64,000 nucleotides of DNA from Mucilaginibacter sp. SMC90 (GTDB lineage: Bacteria > Bacteroidota > Bacteroidia > Sphingobacteriales > Sphingobacteriaceae): NCBI RefSeq assembly GCF_022811725.1, contig NZ_CP094527.1, positions 2,356,001 to 2,420,000 of the forward strand, read 5' to 3'. The position numbers and the translations under genes were made by a program. Below, piece after piece: positions 22,820 through 33,125 of the stretch. The notes beneath the pieces are model-generated. The model did not search any database. It was not told the DNA's origin and worked only from the letters and a program-made list of their open reading frames with translations. Numbering within the stretch: the first letter of the stretch is position 1; every line of letters begins with the position of its first letter.

Positions 22820-25231
22820 ATGGATAAATTGGACCTTTTAGCCGACAAGTTGGATTTCGTATATAAGAAGGAGGAAACTCCCGGCGATGTCCGAAGCCTT
22901 GTTGCCATTTGCCTCAATTACTGGTACCTTTTCTGTATTGGTATAGCAGTATGCATTCTCGCCACTTTTGTGTACATCCAGTACGAGCCAAGTAAATGGA
23001 ATGTATCCAGCAAAATTATTGTTGAGGATGAAAAAAACTCGCCAACCAAAGCGCTTACCAACGGTGTAAATGCTGATCTTGCCTCCCTGTTTGATATCAA
23101 GAGCAATGCCGATAACGAGGTTAAGGTGCTGAAATCGCGCAGTCTCTTAAAAAGGGTAGTTTACTTGCTCGATCTTAATATCCATATTTATGATAACAAT
23201 GGCTTTAATGGCTTTCGGGAAACAGAATTGTTTGATGAAACTCCTTTTAAAGTTAGTATAGGTTATAAAACCGATAAGCTGAAGCTGGCCAATTACACCC
23301 TTGAGGTATTAAATAACAACACATTCAGGCTGGTAAACGATAAAGACTCTGAAACTATTACCGGTGTATTTGATAAGCCTGTAAGTTTACGTCAATATAA
23401 CCTCACTTTCCACAAAACGCAATACTTTAAACCCGAAGGCGAATACAAGATCAAGGTTCAAACGCCTAAGCAGATTGAAAAAGAGCTGGATGAAAACCTG
23501 GGTGTTGGTCTGGATGATAAGCAGGCTACCGTTATTGACCTTAACCTGAGTTATAATAACCCGGAACGCGGTCGGATAATTCTTCAGAAACTGATGGATG
23601 TATATCTGCAAAACAACCTGGCCAACAAGATCCGGATTGCCGATAGCACAATGAAGTTTATTGATAAACGCCTGGTAGTTGTTGGGGCCGAATTGGGTAA
23701 GGTTGAAAAGAACCTGGAGCAATACAAGGTTAAAAATAAGATTTCGGATATCAACGCGCAATCAAAGGCTTTGATTGAGGGGGCTAACTCGTATCAAAGT
23801 AAACTGAATGATAACGAGGTACAGCTGGCTATTGCCAATGATCTTTATAAATATGTAAACGATGCAGGCAACCCGCAGGTGGTACCAAGTTCTTTAATTA
23901 CCAAGGATATGGCTTTCGGTACCGCTATAAACGGTTATAATGAAATGCTGCTGCGCAAAGAACAATTACGGATGACGCTTACCGATAACAGCATGATCAT
24001 CAAAAATCTTGATCAGCAAATTGAATTGGCCCGCCAGGCATTGGTAACCAGCCTCAGCAATTATCGCAATAGTCTGCAGGTATCGCAATCGGCATTTAAA
24101 AAGCAAAACGCCACCATTGAAGATAAAATTACCAATGCGCCTGCAAAAGAACGGATCTACCTGGATTATGCCCGTGAGCAAAGCCTTAAACAGGATCTGT
24201 ACCTGTTCCTGCTGCAAAAACGCGAAGAAACTGCTATTTCCCAAACGGCTACACTTTCAAGCTGCCGCATTTTAGATGATGCCGATGCCGATGAGAAACC
24301 CTTTGCGCCAAAAAAATCGCTGCTTTACCTTATTGGTGCAATTGCCGGGATTTGTATCCCAGCGGCGGGACTTAGCATAAAAGAATTGCTGAATACACGC
24401 ATCAATACTAAGGCTGATATCGATAAGCATACAAGTGTGCCTTTATTTGGCGAGATAAGCCGCGGCGATAAGCGTTCAAAACCATTGGTTTATAATGACT
24501 CCCGCTCGGCTGTGGCCGAAGAGATCAGGGCGCTCCGAACCAGTTTAAAGTACGTTACTGATAACAAAAAAGGTTCAAACGTGATCATGTTTACTTCAAG
24601 TATGAGCGGCGAAGGCAAATCATTTATCTCGCTTAATCTTGGTAACTCCATAGCCCTTACCGGCAAAAAGGTGGTGTTGCTTGAACTTGATCTGCGTAAG
24701 CCCAAACTGCTTAAAAATATAGGCGGCATTAAAGATGAATACGGGTTTACCAATTACGTGATCTCGCCCGAAGGATGTGCCGATTGCCTTGCTAAGCCTT
24801 TTGAAAATAACCCAAATTTCTTCTACATATCGTCGGGGCCGGTGCCGCCTAACCCGGCTGAGTTGCTGATGGATGAAAGGCTGAAAACGCTTATCGAAGA
24901 TCTTAAGAAAAAGTTTGATTATGTGATCATTGATACTGCGCCGGTGGGGTTGGTATCTGATGCGCTCATTATTGAGGAGTTTGTTGATGTTACCTTTTAC
25001 GTAGTTCGGCAAAACTATACGCTCAAAACACAGCTGGGTATTGTAAATGATCTGCACCGTACCAAAAAAGCCAAACATATGTACCTCATAGTTAATGATA
25101 TTGAGATGCGTACCAATACCATTACGGGTTACGGCCACGGTTACGGAAGTTATGGCTACGGATCGCCTTATGATGATAGCAGTAGTAAGGTGGCAGACTG
25201 GCTAAGGAAAATAAAAATGAACGTTTGGTAG
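22820..25231 (+). CDS. Polysaccharide co-polymerase / tyrosine autokinase (Wzc-like)
   Basis: The 803-residue protein is a Wzz chain-length domain fused to a bacterial tyrosine kinase in one chain. TM1 is at ~35-55 (YWYLFCIGIAVCILATFVYI) and a coiled-coil periplasmic region follows. TM2 is at ~505-525 (LIGAIAGICIPAAGLSI) and the kinase begins at ~590. Walker A (SSMSGEGKSF), Walker A' (VVLLELDLRKP) and Walker B (YVIIDTAPVGLVSD) are intact. The tail is Tyr/Gly-rich (ITGYGHGYGSYGYGSPYDD), the phosphorylatable tyrosine cluster. It would set polymer length and drive export together with the Wza-like protein at the end of the locus. First gene of the EPS operon. Confidence 0.94.
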   Translation: MDKLDLLADKLDFVYKKEETPGDVRSLVAICLNYWYLFCIGIAVCILATFVYIQYEPSKWNVSSKIIVEDEKNSPTKALTNGVNADLASLFDIKSNADNEVKVLKSRSLLKRVVYLLDLNIHIYDNNGFNGFRETELFDETPFKVSIGYKTDKLKLANYTLEVLNNNTFRLVNDKDSETITGVFDKPVSLRQYNLTFHKTQYFKPEGEYKIKVQTPKQIEKELDENLGVGLDDKQATVIDLNLSYNNPERGRIILQKLMDVYLQNNLANKIRIADSTMKFIDKRLVVVGAELGKVEKNLEQYKVKNKISDINAQSKALIEGANSYQSKLNDNEVQLAIANDLYKYVNDAGNPQVVPSSLITKDMAFGTAINGYNEMLLRKEQLRMTLTDNSMIIKNLDQQIELARQALVTSLSNYRNSLQVSQSAFKKQNATIEDKITNAPAKERIYLDYAREQSLKQDLYLFLLQKREETAISQTATLSSCRILDDADADEKPFAPKKSLLYLIGAIAGICIPAAGLSIKELLNTRINTKADIDKHTSVPLFGEISRGDKRSKPLVYNDSRSAVAEEIRALRTSLKYVTDNKKGSNVIMFTSSMSGEGKSFISLNLGNSIALTGKKVVLLELDLRKPKLLKNIGGIKDEYGFTNYVISPEGCADCLAKPFENNPNFFYISSGPVPPNPAELLMDERLKTLIEDLKKKFDYVIIDTAPVGLVSDALIIEEFVDVTFYVVRQNYTLKTQLGIVNDLHRTKKAKHMYLIVNDIEMRTNTITGYGHGYGSYGYGSPYDDSSSKVADWLRKIKMNVW

Positions 25232-25274
25232 CATTGTCTTCTTAATCTGCTTTAAATCCCCCTTAAATCATTTT

Positions 25275-26636
25275 ATGTTGCAAGTATTAACAGTTGGTAT
25301 AAACCGGTTTTTTAACAAAGGCCACGAGCGCTCGGTAAAAGCGCGAAAAAATATTTTTCGCTCAATAGTGCTGAAGGGCGGCAGCGTAGTTATAACGCTG
25401 GTTATGATCCCGCTTACAATCAGGTATATAAACCCTACACAATATGGCATTTGGCTTACGTTGAGTTCGCTGATAACCTGGGCTGCTTTATTTGATATGG
25501 GATTGGGTAATGGCCTTAAAAACAAATTGGCTCAGGCTATAGCATTAAACGAACCGGAGAGAGGGCGTATTTACGTGAGCTCAACCTATGCCATTATGTG
25601 TGTCATAGCTGTGCTTATGTTCGCGGTTTTCTACTTTGTTAATCCCTACATCAGGTGGACAGGTATTTTAAATGTGCCTGATGATGGCAGTGGTTACCTG
25701 AACAAAGTTGTACTGATCATATTCGGTTTTTTTTGCTTTCAGTTTATAGTACAGCTCATTAATACTGTGCTGGCGGCTAACCAGGAGCCAGCCAAAACAG
25801 CACAACTGAATTTTGTTGGGCAGGTGCTTTCGCTACTGGCCATATTGATATTGATGAAATTGGTGCCAGGTTCGTTAACCTGGCTGGTGATGGTGATGGC
25901 GGGTGTGCCTTTATTGGTACTGCTTGGGGGAAGCATACTAATGTACAGAGGCGATTACAGGTCACTGGCACCCGCCATCAGCGTAGTAAATTTAAAAAGC
26001 GCCAGGCAAATGTTTGGCGTTGGGAGTACATTTTTTATTATCCAGATCTGCGCATTGGTAATGTACGAGTCGGATAATATTGTCATTACCCAATTGTTTG
26101 GCCCCAAAGAGGTTACCACATTTAATATCGCCTATAAACTATTTTCGGTGGTGCTGATGTTTTTTGTAGTGGTGATTACACCTTTCTGGAGTGCATTTAC
26201 GGAAGCTTATACTAAAAATGAGTACGAATGGATAAAAAATACCCTCGCTAAAATAAATAAGCTTTGGCTGGGCCTCAGTTTATGCACAATTGTGCTCACT
26301 GCATTATCTCCCTGGCTGTATGATGTATGGGTTGGTAAAAGCATTTCAATGCCGTTTAGTCTTTCAATAGCCATGTGCATTTACATCATTACACTTATTT
26401 GGCAGGCTATTCATGTGCAGTTTTTAAATGGTATAGGTAAAATCAAGTTGCAGCTGTATTTGGGGATAGCGACCTCGATAGTTAATATCCCGCTCTCAAT
26501 TTTATTGGGCAGGCTGATGGGGGTAGCCGGTATCCCATTGGCCAATGCTATCGTTTTTGTGGTTATGGGTATAGTTTTTTCAACTCAAACCAATAAAATC
26601 ATTAACCGTACGGCAACAGGTGTATTTAACAGGTAA
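25275..26636 (+). CDS. Oligosaccharide flippase (Wzx-like)
   Basis: The 453-residue polytopic protein has about 12-14 helices, starting with the cytosolic KARKNIFRSIVLKGGSVVI and including TIRYINPTQYGIWLTLSSLITW and DMGLGNGLKNKLAQAIA, motifs typical of the MVF/polysaccharide transporter superfamily. It would move lipid-linked repeat units across the inner membrane. Its stop is four bases from the next start, so it is in the operon. The family is clear; substrate specificity is unknown. Confidence 0.92.
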   Translation: MLQVLTVGINRFFNKGHERSVKARKNIFRSIVLKGGSVVITLVMIPLTIRYINPTQYGIWLTLSSLITWAALFDMGLGNGLKNKLAQAIALNEPERGRIYVSSTYAIMCVIAVLMFAVFYFVNPYIRWTGILNVPDDGSGYLNKVVLIIFGFFCFQFIVQLINTVLAANQEPAKTAQLNFVGQVLSLLAILILMKLVPGSLTWLVMVMAGVPLLVLLGGSILMYRGDYRSLAPAISVVNLKSARQMFGVGSTFFIIQICALVMYESDNIVITQLFGPKEVTTFNIAYKLFSVVLMFFVVVITPFWSAFTEAYTKNEYEWIKNTLAKINKLWLGLSLCTIVLTALSPWLYDVWVGKSISMPFSLSIAMCIYIITLIWQAIHVQFLNGIGKIKLQLYLGIATSIVNIPLSILLGRLMGVAGIPLANAIVFVVMGIVFSTQTNKIINRTATGVFNR

Positions 26637-26640
26637 GGGC

Positions 26641-27297
26641 ATGACAATAACATACATTATCAGAAAGTTTTACCGGGCCTTGAGGGTTGTATATTTTGAA
26701 TCGGCCCGTATGTATTCGCATATAGTTACATCTTTCAAATTTCGTCTTAACGGAGTTGAATTTAACAAGGATTTCACCGGTTACGGAATTCCTATTTTAG
26801 ATGTTAAACTTAAAGGGAAATTCACCATAGGCAAAAAGTTTTGGTTTAACAGCGGTAAGTACCACGCCATGGGTGGACGGCAGCAGCAATGTTATTTTGT
26901 AGTGGCAGATGGTGCCGAACTAAGCATTGGCGATTATGTGGGCTGCACCTCGGTAGCGTTCATTTGTCACGATAAAATCAAGATCGGGAACCATGTAAAA
27001 ATAGGCATCAATACAGTGATCTATGATACTGATTTCCATTCGCTGTATGCCGAAGCGCGTAATGACATTCCTGAACGGTTAGATGGATTGCGCACTAAAC
27101 CGGTTATCATTAAAGACGGTGCCTTTATAGGAGGGCATACCACTATATTAAAAGGGGTAACTATCGGTGAAAACGCTATAGTAGGGGCAGGGTCTGTAGT
27201 TTTTCAGAGTATACCTGATGAACAGATCTGGGCAGGGAACCCGGCAGTTTATGTACGTGATACCTATAAAATGGAGTTGGAAACATGCAGCAGGTAA
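26641..27297 (+). CDS. Hexapeptide-repeat acyltransferase (LbH)
   Basis: Start ATG 26641 lies four bases after the flippase stop and has an adjacent AGGTAAGGGC; an in-frame start inside the flippase gene is less likely. The C-terminal part has the left-handed beta-helix repeats (GDYVGCTSVAFICHDKIKIGN, HVKIGINTVIYD, then AFIGGHTTILKGVTIGENAIV) and a closing GAGSVV...IWAGNPAVYV. Such enzymes O-acetylate sugars in the repeat unit. It overlaps the polymerase candidate by 13 nt. Confidence 0.88.
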   Translation: MTITYIIRKFYRALRVVYFESARMYSHIVTSFKFRLNGVEFNKDFTGYGIPILDVKLKGKFTIGKKFWFNSGKYHAMGGRQQQCYFVVADGAELSIGDYVGCTSVAFICHDKIKIGNHVKIGINTVIYDTDFHSLYAEARNDIPERLDGLRTKPVIIKDGAFIGGHTTILKGVTIGENAIVGAGSVVFQSIPDEQIWAGNPAVYVRDTYKMELETCSR

Positions 27298-28574
27298 GTC
27301 AAACGGTTTATGCTCTTTTATTTTTGGTGATGGTGCTGGCATCGTTTTTTCATATGCAGGCACCGGTGCTTGGCCTTGCCTTGTTAATTATTTTACCGCC
27401 GGTAAAACACCAGTTTGCTGCTATAAAAATGGCGGCCTTGTTTGCTGTTTTATTTGTACCGGCTATGCTGGGACTGATAGCCGGCTATCAAAATAGTACC
27501 TATCTTATTTTAAAGGATTTTTATTATTTCTCTATCCCGGTATTGTTTGTGACCGCCGGAATTGTATTGTCGCGCCGGATTGACGTTGAACTGTTTTTAA
27601 AAACAATCATAATAGCAGGCGTACTCATTTCATTCCTGGTTACGGGCGTCTCCGTATCCTATATGGGCTTAGGTTCATTAACTGATCCTTATTCGGCTCA
27701 TTACGCTATAGGCATTGTTGGTACACCTGCACCACCCCTGGCTTTTGCCTGTTTGTTATTTAGCTGGAAATTTAACATCAGGTTGTTTCGCAGGGCTTTA
27801 TTCAGGCTGTTTTTAGGTATCAATGCGTTTGGCATTTACATGTTTGCTTCACGCACCTATCTCATTATCACATTGTGTTTTGTAATGCTGCTTGTTGTTG
27901 ACAAGATCAGAAAAGTATGGATATTCCCGGTTATATTTTTGCTGGGGCTGTTAGTTATCGTAGTGCCGTTCATTACCGTCAGTGTAAACTCTGATAGCAC
28001 TTTCATTAATAAAATAATGGGATCGTTTAACGAGGTAAGTATAGGTAATTATAATACCGAGCAGGACATTAATCTCCGTTATCGTGGCTATGAATCGTTT
28101 ATGGCTTTGCGGGGGTATCTCTCGGGCGGCATGCGCGATTGGATTTTTGGCGGCCTTGGCAAGCTTATCGACCTTAAAACCTTTGTACGGCTTGGCGAGG
28201 ATACTGATTTTCAGTATATCCCGGTACTTCATAACGGTTGGCTGTACATATTGGTAAAAACGGGTGCCGTAGGTGTTTTGGTTTATATGACCATATTTTT
28301 TGGTCTTATAGTAACTAAATGGAAGCTGTATGCCGATGCTAAGAGCAAACCCATAATTCGTATGTTTTCGGCTTTTATTATAGGCTCTGTTTTGAGTTTG
28401 CTGCTCACTAACTATATAGTTACAGCATTTTTTAATATGGAGATGAGCATTGTAATGGTAACACTTGGCTACAGTTATCTCAATTTACATGTATTGCTGC
28501 ACCAGTTTAAAGCAAGACAACAACAACAGCAACAACAAATGAGCACGGAGCTTGCCGGTTTAAATATTTATTAG
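27285..28574 (+). CDS. O-antigen ligase/polymerase-like membrane protein (Wzy candidate)
   Basis: The 429-residue protein has about ten to twelve helices. A large periplasmic loop (NYNTEQDINLRYRGYESF, then MRDWIFGGLGKLIDLKTF) precedes HNGWLYILVKTGAVGVLVYM, the topology and loop position typical of Wzy and WaaL proteins. It would polymerise repeat units in the periplasm. It is translated from inside the end of the acyltransferase frame. The C-terminal Gln run (RQQQQQQQ) is unusual but may be just a linker. Confidence 0.82.
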   Translation: MQQVSQTVYALLFLVMVLASFFHMQAPVLGLALLIILPPVKHQFAAIKMAALFAVLFVPAMLGLIAGYQNSTYLILKDFYYFSIPVLFVTAGIVLSRRIDVELFLKTIIIAGVLISFLVTGVSVSYMGLGSLTDPYSAHYAIGIVGTPAPPLAFACLLFSWKFNIRLFRRALFRLFLGINAFGIYMFASRTYLIITLCFVMLLVVDKIRKVWIFPVIFLLGLLVIVVPFITVSVNSDSTFINKIMGSFNEVSIGNYNTEQDINLRYRGYESFMALRGYLSGGMRDWIFGGLGKLIDLKTFVRLGEDTDFQYIPVLHNGWLYILVKTGAVGVLVYMTIFFGLIVTKWKLYADAKSKPIIRMFSAFIIGSVLSLLLTNYIVTAFFNMEMSIVMVTLGYSYLNLHVLLHQFKARQQQQQQQMSTELAGLNIY

Positions 28575-28576
28575 GG

Positions 28577-29353
28577 ATGGGTATGGAACAAGGACACAAG
28601 TATGAAAAAGTAACGATTATAACTGTTGTTTATAATGCAGTAAATACAATTGAAGGCACCATATTGAGTGTCATAAACCAAACATATAAAAATCTGCAGT
28701 ATATTATTATCGATGGCGGATCGACCGATGGCACACTGAATATCATCGAGAAATATCAAAACAGGATTGACCTGTTTGTAAGCGAGCCTGATAATGGCAT
28801 TGGGGATGGTTTTAATAAGGGTATATCAATGGCCACCGGCGAATGGATAGGCATGATCAATGCCGACGACTGGTATGCTGTGGATGCCGTAGAAAACATC
28901 ATGAAGGGCATATCGAATGACGATTTTGTGTGCTGCGGAAATATACGTTTAATTGGCGCTAATGGTATTGAGCGCGATAAAAAAAGCAAGGTGAGCTGGC
29001 TCAATTTTGGCATGTACATTATGCACCCAAGTTGCTTTGTAAGGCGTTCGGTTTACATGCAGGTAGGTCAATATGATATCGGCCTAAGGATAGCTATGGA
29101 TTTTGATATGTTTTTAAGGATCAAACGCTTTGGTTATCACATCAGGCATGTCGACAAAATAGTGGCATATATGCGTATGGGCGGCGTTAGTAACGATACC
29201 GTTAAAATGCACCGTGAAGAATTAAGGGTGATGAAGAGGCATTTGCGTGGGGTTGATTACCTGTTGTCGTGGGCATTTAATTATCTTAACAGGTTACGCT
29301 GGCGGTATTTTTATAAAGATCCGCTCCGGGAACCAATAAACTTACAGTCGTAG
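28577..29353 (+). CDS. Family 2 glycosyltransferase
   Basis: The 258-residue protein starts with the GT-A motif VTIITVVYNAVNTIEGTI. It has IIIDGGSTDGTLNIIEKY and the acceptor/metal site INADDWYAVDAV (the DD motif), followed by the family end DMFLRIKRFGYHIRHVDK. It adds a sugar from a nucleotide donor to the growing lipid-linked unit. Only 2 nt separate it from the polymerase candidate and 3 nt from the next GT. Confidence 0.93.
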   Translation: MGMEQGHKYEKVTIITVVYNAVNTIEGTILSVINQTYKNLQYIIIDGGSTDGTLNIIEKYQNRIDLFVSEPDNGIGDGFNKGISMATGEWIGMINADDWYAVDAVENIMKGISNDDFVCCGNIRLIGANGIERDKKSKVSWLNFGMYIMHPSCFVRRSVYMQVGQYDIGLRIAMDFDMFLRIKRFGYHIRHVDKIVAYMRMGGVSNDTVKMHREELRVMKRHLRGVDYLLSWAFNYLNRLRWRYFYKDPLREPINLQS

Positions 29354-29356
29354 CGT

Positions 29357-30655
29357 ATGAAAAGAAATATACTGATATCATCATACGCAATATCGCCTGT
29401 TAAAGGTTCGGAATTTGGTTCGGCCTGGAATACGGTCATCAACCTGGCTACTCAACATGAACTTTGGGTTTTATACGGCATATCTGATGCCCACATGGGC
29501 GATACGCAAACTATGCGAAGTTTTTTAAAGGAAAACAGCATTCCCAATGTGCATTTTATTGAAGTACAACCAGGTTTTATAGCTAATGCCATTAACCTTT
29601 TAAATAAGGCAGGCTTCGGCTGGTTTTTTTATTTTGCTTATTATTTGTGGCAAAAAAATGCTTTAAAGCAAGCGCAAAAGCTTTTACAATCTGTAAATAT
29701 TGATGTAGTACATCAACTCGGTCCAATAGGTTACCGCGAACCCGGTTTTTTATGGAAGCTCGGAAAGCCTATGGTTTGGGGGCCTATAGGAGGGATGATG
29801 GTTATTGATAAGCGATTATTAAAAAATAAGCCATTAGCTACACGAATTAAGTTTAATCTTAAAAATATTATAAACCGCCTACAGCTTGGATATTCATTGC
29901 GCATTAAAAAGGCATTTGAACAAGCTGATGTATTGATAGCTGCTACAAGGGCGGGGCAGCAGACCATCATGAATAGGTTTAACCGCGATAGTCATTATCT
30001 GCCTGATACAAGTTTTGTGAGCACGATCTCGCTCAACGAAGCTAAATTCAAAAATGAGAACCTGCAGTTTGTATGGAGTGGTTCACACATTGAGCGGAAA
30101 AACCTTGAGTTGTGCATTGATGCATTCGCCTCCATTCAAAACCGTAGCTGGACGTTGAATATTTTGGGTTCGGGGCCGCTTACCGGCAGGCTTAAAAGTA
30201 AAGCAGCAGCGTTAGGGTTAACTAATAATATTATATGGCACGGACAGCTAAGCAGAACTGATGCCGTTAAGGTGATGGCAGGGGCACACCTGCATATCAT
30301 TACCAGCATAGCGGAGGATAACCCGGCCGTGGTTTTTGAGGCCATGAGCTGCGGCGTTCCTTCGCTTACTATTGATCATCATGGTATGAGCGACGTGATT
30401 TGCCATAAGTGCGGCATTAAAATACCGGTTGGTGAACATTGGGCAATGGTGAAGGGTATAGCAGCAAAGCTTAACGAGCTATTGGATAACCCACAGTTGT
30501 TAAAGGATCTGGGCAAAACCACCATCATTTGCGCCGAAACTTTTAAATGGGATAAAAGGCTCGAAACTTTGAATAGCATTTATGACAAAGCCATCGAATT
30601 GCGCGAGCAAAGCGAGAGTTACGTGGTATCAAATGAAAACTTAGTTGCCTGGTGA
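29357..30655 (+). CDS. Family 4 glycosyltransferase
   Basis: The 432-residue GT-B enzyme begins with NILISSYAISPVKGSEFGSA and has the N-terminal Rossmann half (DVVHQLGPIGYREPGFLW). The C-terminal nucleotide-sugar part shows FVWSGSHIERKNLELCIDAF and the EX7E-like region VVFEAMSCGVPSLTIDHHG. It is a candidate mannosyl/hexosyltransferase for the repeat unit; the donor is unknown. Confidence 0.92.
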   Translation: MKRNILISSYAISPVKGSEFGSAWNTVINLATQHELWVLYGISDAHMGDTQTMRSFLKENSIPNVHFIEVQPGFIANAINLLNKAGFGWFFYFAYYLWQKNALKQAQKLLQSVNIDVVHQLGPIGYREPGFLWKLGKPMVWGPIGGMMVIDKRLLKNKPLATRIKFNLKNIINRLQLGYSLRIKKAFEQADVLIAATRAGQQTIMNRFNRDSHYLPDTSFVSTISLNEAKFKNENLQFVWSGSHIERKNLELCIDAFASIQNRSWTLNILGSGPLTGRLKSKAAALGLTNNIIWHGQLSRTDAVKVMAGAHLHIITSIAEDNPAVVFEAMSCGVPSLTIDHHGMSDVICHKCGIKIPVGEHWAMVKGIAAKLNELLDNPQLLKDLGKTTIICAETFKWDKRLETLNSIYDKAIELREQSESYVVSNENLVAW

Positions 30656-30656
30656 T

Positions 30657-31826
30657 ATGAATAGCAAGGGATCGAAAATACGGTTGGGGATTGATGCAAA
30701 ATGGTATTTTGATGGTCCGCCGAGTGGCCACATGGTTGTTAAAAACCTGGTGAATGAAATTGTTTGTGCAGGTGACGACCGTTTTGAATTATGCCTTTTT
30801 TTAACAAGCAAAAATAGGATTGAGGCTAAAGCTCTTTTCCCTGCACACGTAAAGCTGATATTTTTGCCGTCTGTCCCTAACTTATTATCAAATCTGTTAC
30901 TGTTGCCCTTAATGGCATTGCTATATGATATAGATGCAGTACTATTTCAGAATTTTGGCAGTAGATGGCCATCAAAGGCTTTGAAGATAGCATACATTCA
31001 TGATGTGTTATTTCTTGATTACCCTCAGTACTACACCAGGGCCGAAGTTGCCTATTTTAAGCAGATGATCCGTTTTGCAGCCAATGCCGATCAGATCATC
31101 ACCATATCCAATTGCGAAAAAGAGCGAATGCAGAAACACGATGTAACAGCGCCGCTTGGTATCAGTGTAGTTTATCATGGTGTTAACAAATCCTTTAAGC
31201 CCCTGCATGCTTACAGCGAAGATGATATTAAAGCTCTTGAAGAGAAATATAATTTGCCTCAAACTTACCTGCTTTATGTTGGGAGGGTAAATATCCGCAA
31301 AAACCTTATTGGGTTAGTTAAGGCATTGAACCTGCTGAAAGATTTTGATCTTAAACTGGTTATAGCCGGAGAGCGTGGCAGCTACCCTGAGCTGGACGAA
31401 TACATAGCTGCAAGACAACTTGATAGGCATATAGTTTTTATCGGGCATGTACCTGAGGCCGATCTGTACTTGCTTTATGCGCGTGCCAAGGTATTTTGTT
31501 TCCCATCGTACGCCGAAGGTTTTGGTTTACCACCGATTGAGGCCATGCAATGCGGGGTACCGGTTGTGGTTTCAGACAGGACTTCTATGCCCGAGGTTTG
31601 CGGAGCCGCGGCGCTGTACGCCAACCCGGATGATGAAAGTGAAATTGCCCTTGAAATAGAATTGCTTTTAAATGACCCGGTTTTGTACAACGAAAAAGTA
31701 GATCAGTGCCTTGCACTGGCGCGTAAATTTTCATGGACAAAAGCCGCTAACGAAATATTAACCTTAATTACTGAAGCTCATGGTAGAGAAAATTATTCGG
31801 AAGCTCAAGCGCAACCCCGATTATAA
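30657..31826 (+). CDS. Family 4 glycosyltransferase
   Basis: The protein starts at 30657 (MNSKGSKIRLGIDAKWY), just one base after the previous stop. The C-terminal domain has LLYVGRVNIRKNLIGLVKAL, FCFPSYAEGFGLPPIEAMQ and GVPVVVSDRTSMPEVCG, a textbook GT4 EX7E donor site. Its start KIRLGIDAKWYFDGP resembles GT4 enzymes acting on polyprenyl-linked acceptors. The 3' end overlaps the next acyltransferase by about 47 nt. Confidence 0.93.
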   Translation: MNSKGSKIRLGIDAKWYFDGPPSGHMVVKNLVNEIVCAGDDRFELCLFLTSKNRIEAKALFPAHVKLIFLPSVPNLLSNLLLLPLMALLYDIDAVLFQNFGSRWPSKALKIAYIHDVLFLDYPQYYTRAEVAYFKQMIRFAANADQIITISNCEKERMQKHDVTAPLGISVVYHGVNKSFKPLHAYSEDDIKALEEKYNLPQTYLLYVGRVNIRKNLIGLVKALNLLKDFDLKLVIAGERGSYPELDEYIAARQLDRHIVFIGHVPEADLYLLYARAKVFCFPSYAEGFGLPPIEAMQCGVPVVVSDRTSMPEVCGAAALYANPDDESEIALEIELLLNDPVLYNEKVDQCLALARKFSWTKAANEILTLITEAHGRENYSEAQAQPRL

Positions 31827-32493
31827 ATGGGAAAGCAAGTATAACCCCAGAGACATGGGGGTGATACTATCAGGCAGGCTTAGTCAGATATTGCGGGGCG
31901 GGTGGATGCGTTTGTTCCTGAAACATGTTGAAGGTTTACTATTTGTAGGCCACAACGTTAAAATAAGGCACGCCTACCTTTTTTCGGCAGGTAAAAATTT
32001 AATTATTGAGGATAATGTATTTATTAATGCGCTGTCGTATGATGGAATAATAATAAAAGATAATGTATCCATTGCACGTAACTGCACCCTGGTGGGTACC
32101 GGGATTATATCCCAAAAAGGCAAGGGTATAAGTATTGGTAATAACACAGGTATAAATGCCGGCGCTTATCTTGGCGGGCAGGGGGGGATTGAAATAGGTG
32201 ATAATGTGATCATTGGTCCTGGTGTGCAGGTTTTTTCTGAGAATCATAATTTTTCGGATATCAACGTAAATATTAAAGATCAGGGGGTATCCCGCAATGG
32301 AGTTATCATTAAAAACGATTGCTGGATAGGGGCAGGGGCTATCATTTTAGCCGGGGTAACCATAGGTAATGGTTGCGTGATTGCCGCCGGAAGCGTGGTG
32401 ACCCGGTCGGTTGATAATGATTCGGTGGTGGCGGGTGTGCCAGGCAAGGTTTTAAAAAACCGTAAGATAATCAGCGTTGGGAAAGTGGCGTAA
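31780..32493 (+). CDS. Hexapeptide-repeat acyltransferase (LbH)
   Basis: The 237-residue protein has an N-terminal helix-rich segment, then beta-helix turns (LIIEDNVFINALSYDGIIIK, ISIGNNTGINAGAYLG, IEIGDNVIIGPGVQVFSEN) and a closing GAGAIILAGVTIGNGCVIAAG and VVAGVPGKVLKN. The catalytic His is in SENHNFSD. It starts inside the end of the upstream GT gene, so it is translationally linked. Confidence 0.88.
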   Translation: MVEKIIRKLKRNPDYKWESKYNPRDMGVILSGRLSQILRGGWMRLFLKHVEGLLFVGHNVKIRHAYLFSAGKNLIIEDNVFINALSYDGIIIKDNVSIARNCTLVGTGIISQKGKGISIGNNTGINAGAYLGGQGGIEIGDNVIIGPGVQVFSENHNFSDINVNIKDQGVSRNGVIIKNDCWIGAGAIILAGVTIGNGCVIAAGSVVTRSVDNDSVVAGVPGKVLKNRKIISVGKVA

Positions 32494-32522
32494 AATGATG
32501 GATAATTGAATTTTATATAACA

Positions 32523-33122
32523 ATGAACGTAGCCGAAAAAAATATCATAAATATAGTACAGGATGAAGAGCCCGCAGTTGTGGCAATGCCGTTTGATAAA
32601 TTAAAAGGCTCATTTATTTATATTATCTGCGGCGTTATTGGTCGTTTGCCTTTTCACGCCTTGCGAATATTGGGCTTACGTATCCTGAAAGCAAAAATAG
32701 GTAAGCGTACCGGTATTTACCGGGGCTTTGAAGTAAGGCGGCCCCGGTTTTTAACTATTGGCAATAGCTCAGTTGTTGGTCATGGTGCATTGCTTGATGC
32801 GCGCTGCGGGTTAACGATAGGTGACAATGTTAATCTGAGTAACGAAGTGATGATCTGGACTTTACATCATGACTATAATGACAGGAATTTTGCGCAAACG
32901 GGGGCGCCTGTTATTATTGGTAATTATGCCTGGATCTGTTCGCGGGCAATAATTTTACCCGGGGTAACCATTGGTGAGGGAGCAGTAGTTGCTGCCGGCG
33001 CTGTTGTTGCCCGGGATGTTGCCCCTTATACCGTAGTTGGCGGCGTACCTGCTAAACCCATTGCTAAAAGAAACGAACATTTAACGTATGACCTGGGTGA
33101 TGCCATCATTCCAATTATCTGA
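32523..33122 (+). CDS. Hexapeptide-repeat acyltransferase (LbH, maltose/WcaF-like)
   Basis: The 199-residue protein ends with LbH repeats ([40 protein letters not shown] with the catalytic His pair, then [20 protein letters not shown] and [14 protein letters not shown]). It is the last gene of the first EPS operon, converging on the inverted acyltransferase with only 3 bases between stops. Confidence 0.88.
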   Translation: MNVAEKNIINIVQDEEPAVVAMPFDKLKGSFIYIICGVIGRLPFHALRILGLRILKAKIGKRTGIYRGFEVRRPRFLTIGNSSVVGHGALLDARCGLTIGDNVNLSNEVMIWTLHHDYNDRNFAQTGAPVIIGNYAWICSRAIILPGVTIGEGAVVAAGAVVARDVAPYTVVGGVPAKPIAKRNEHLTYDLGDAIIPII

Positions 33123-33125
33123 TTG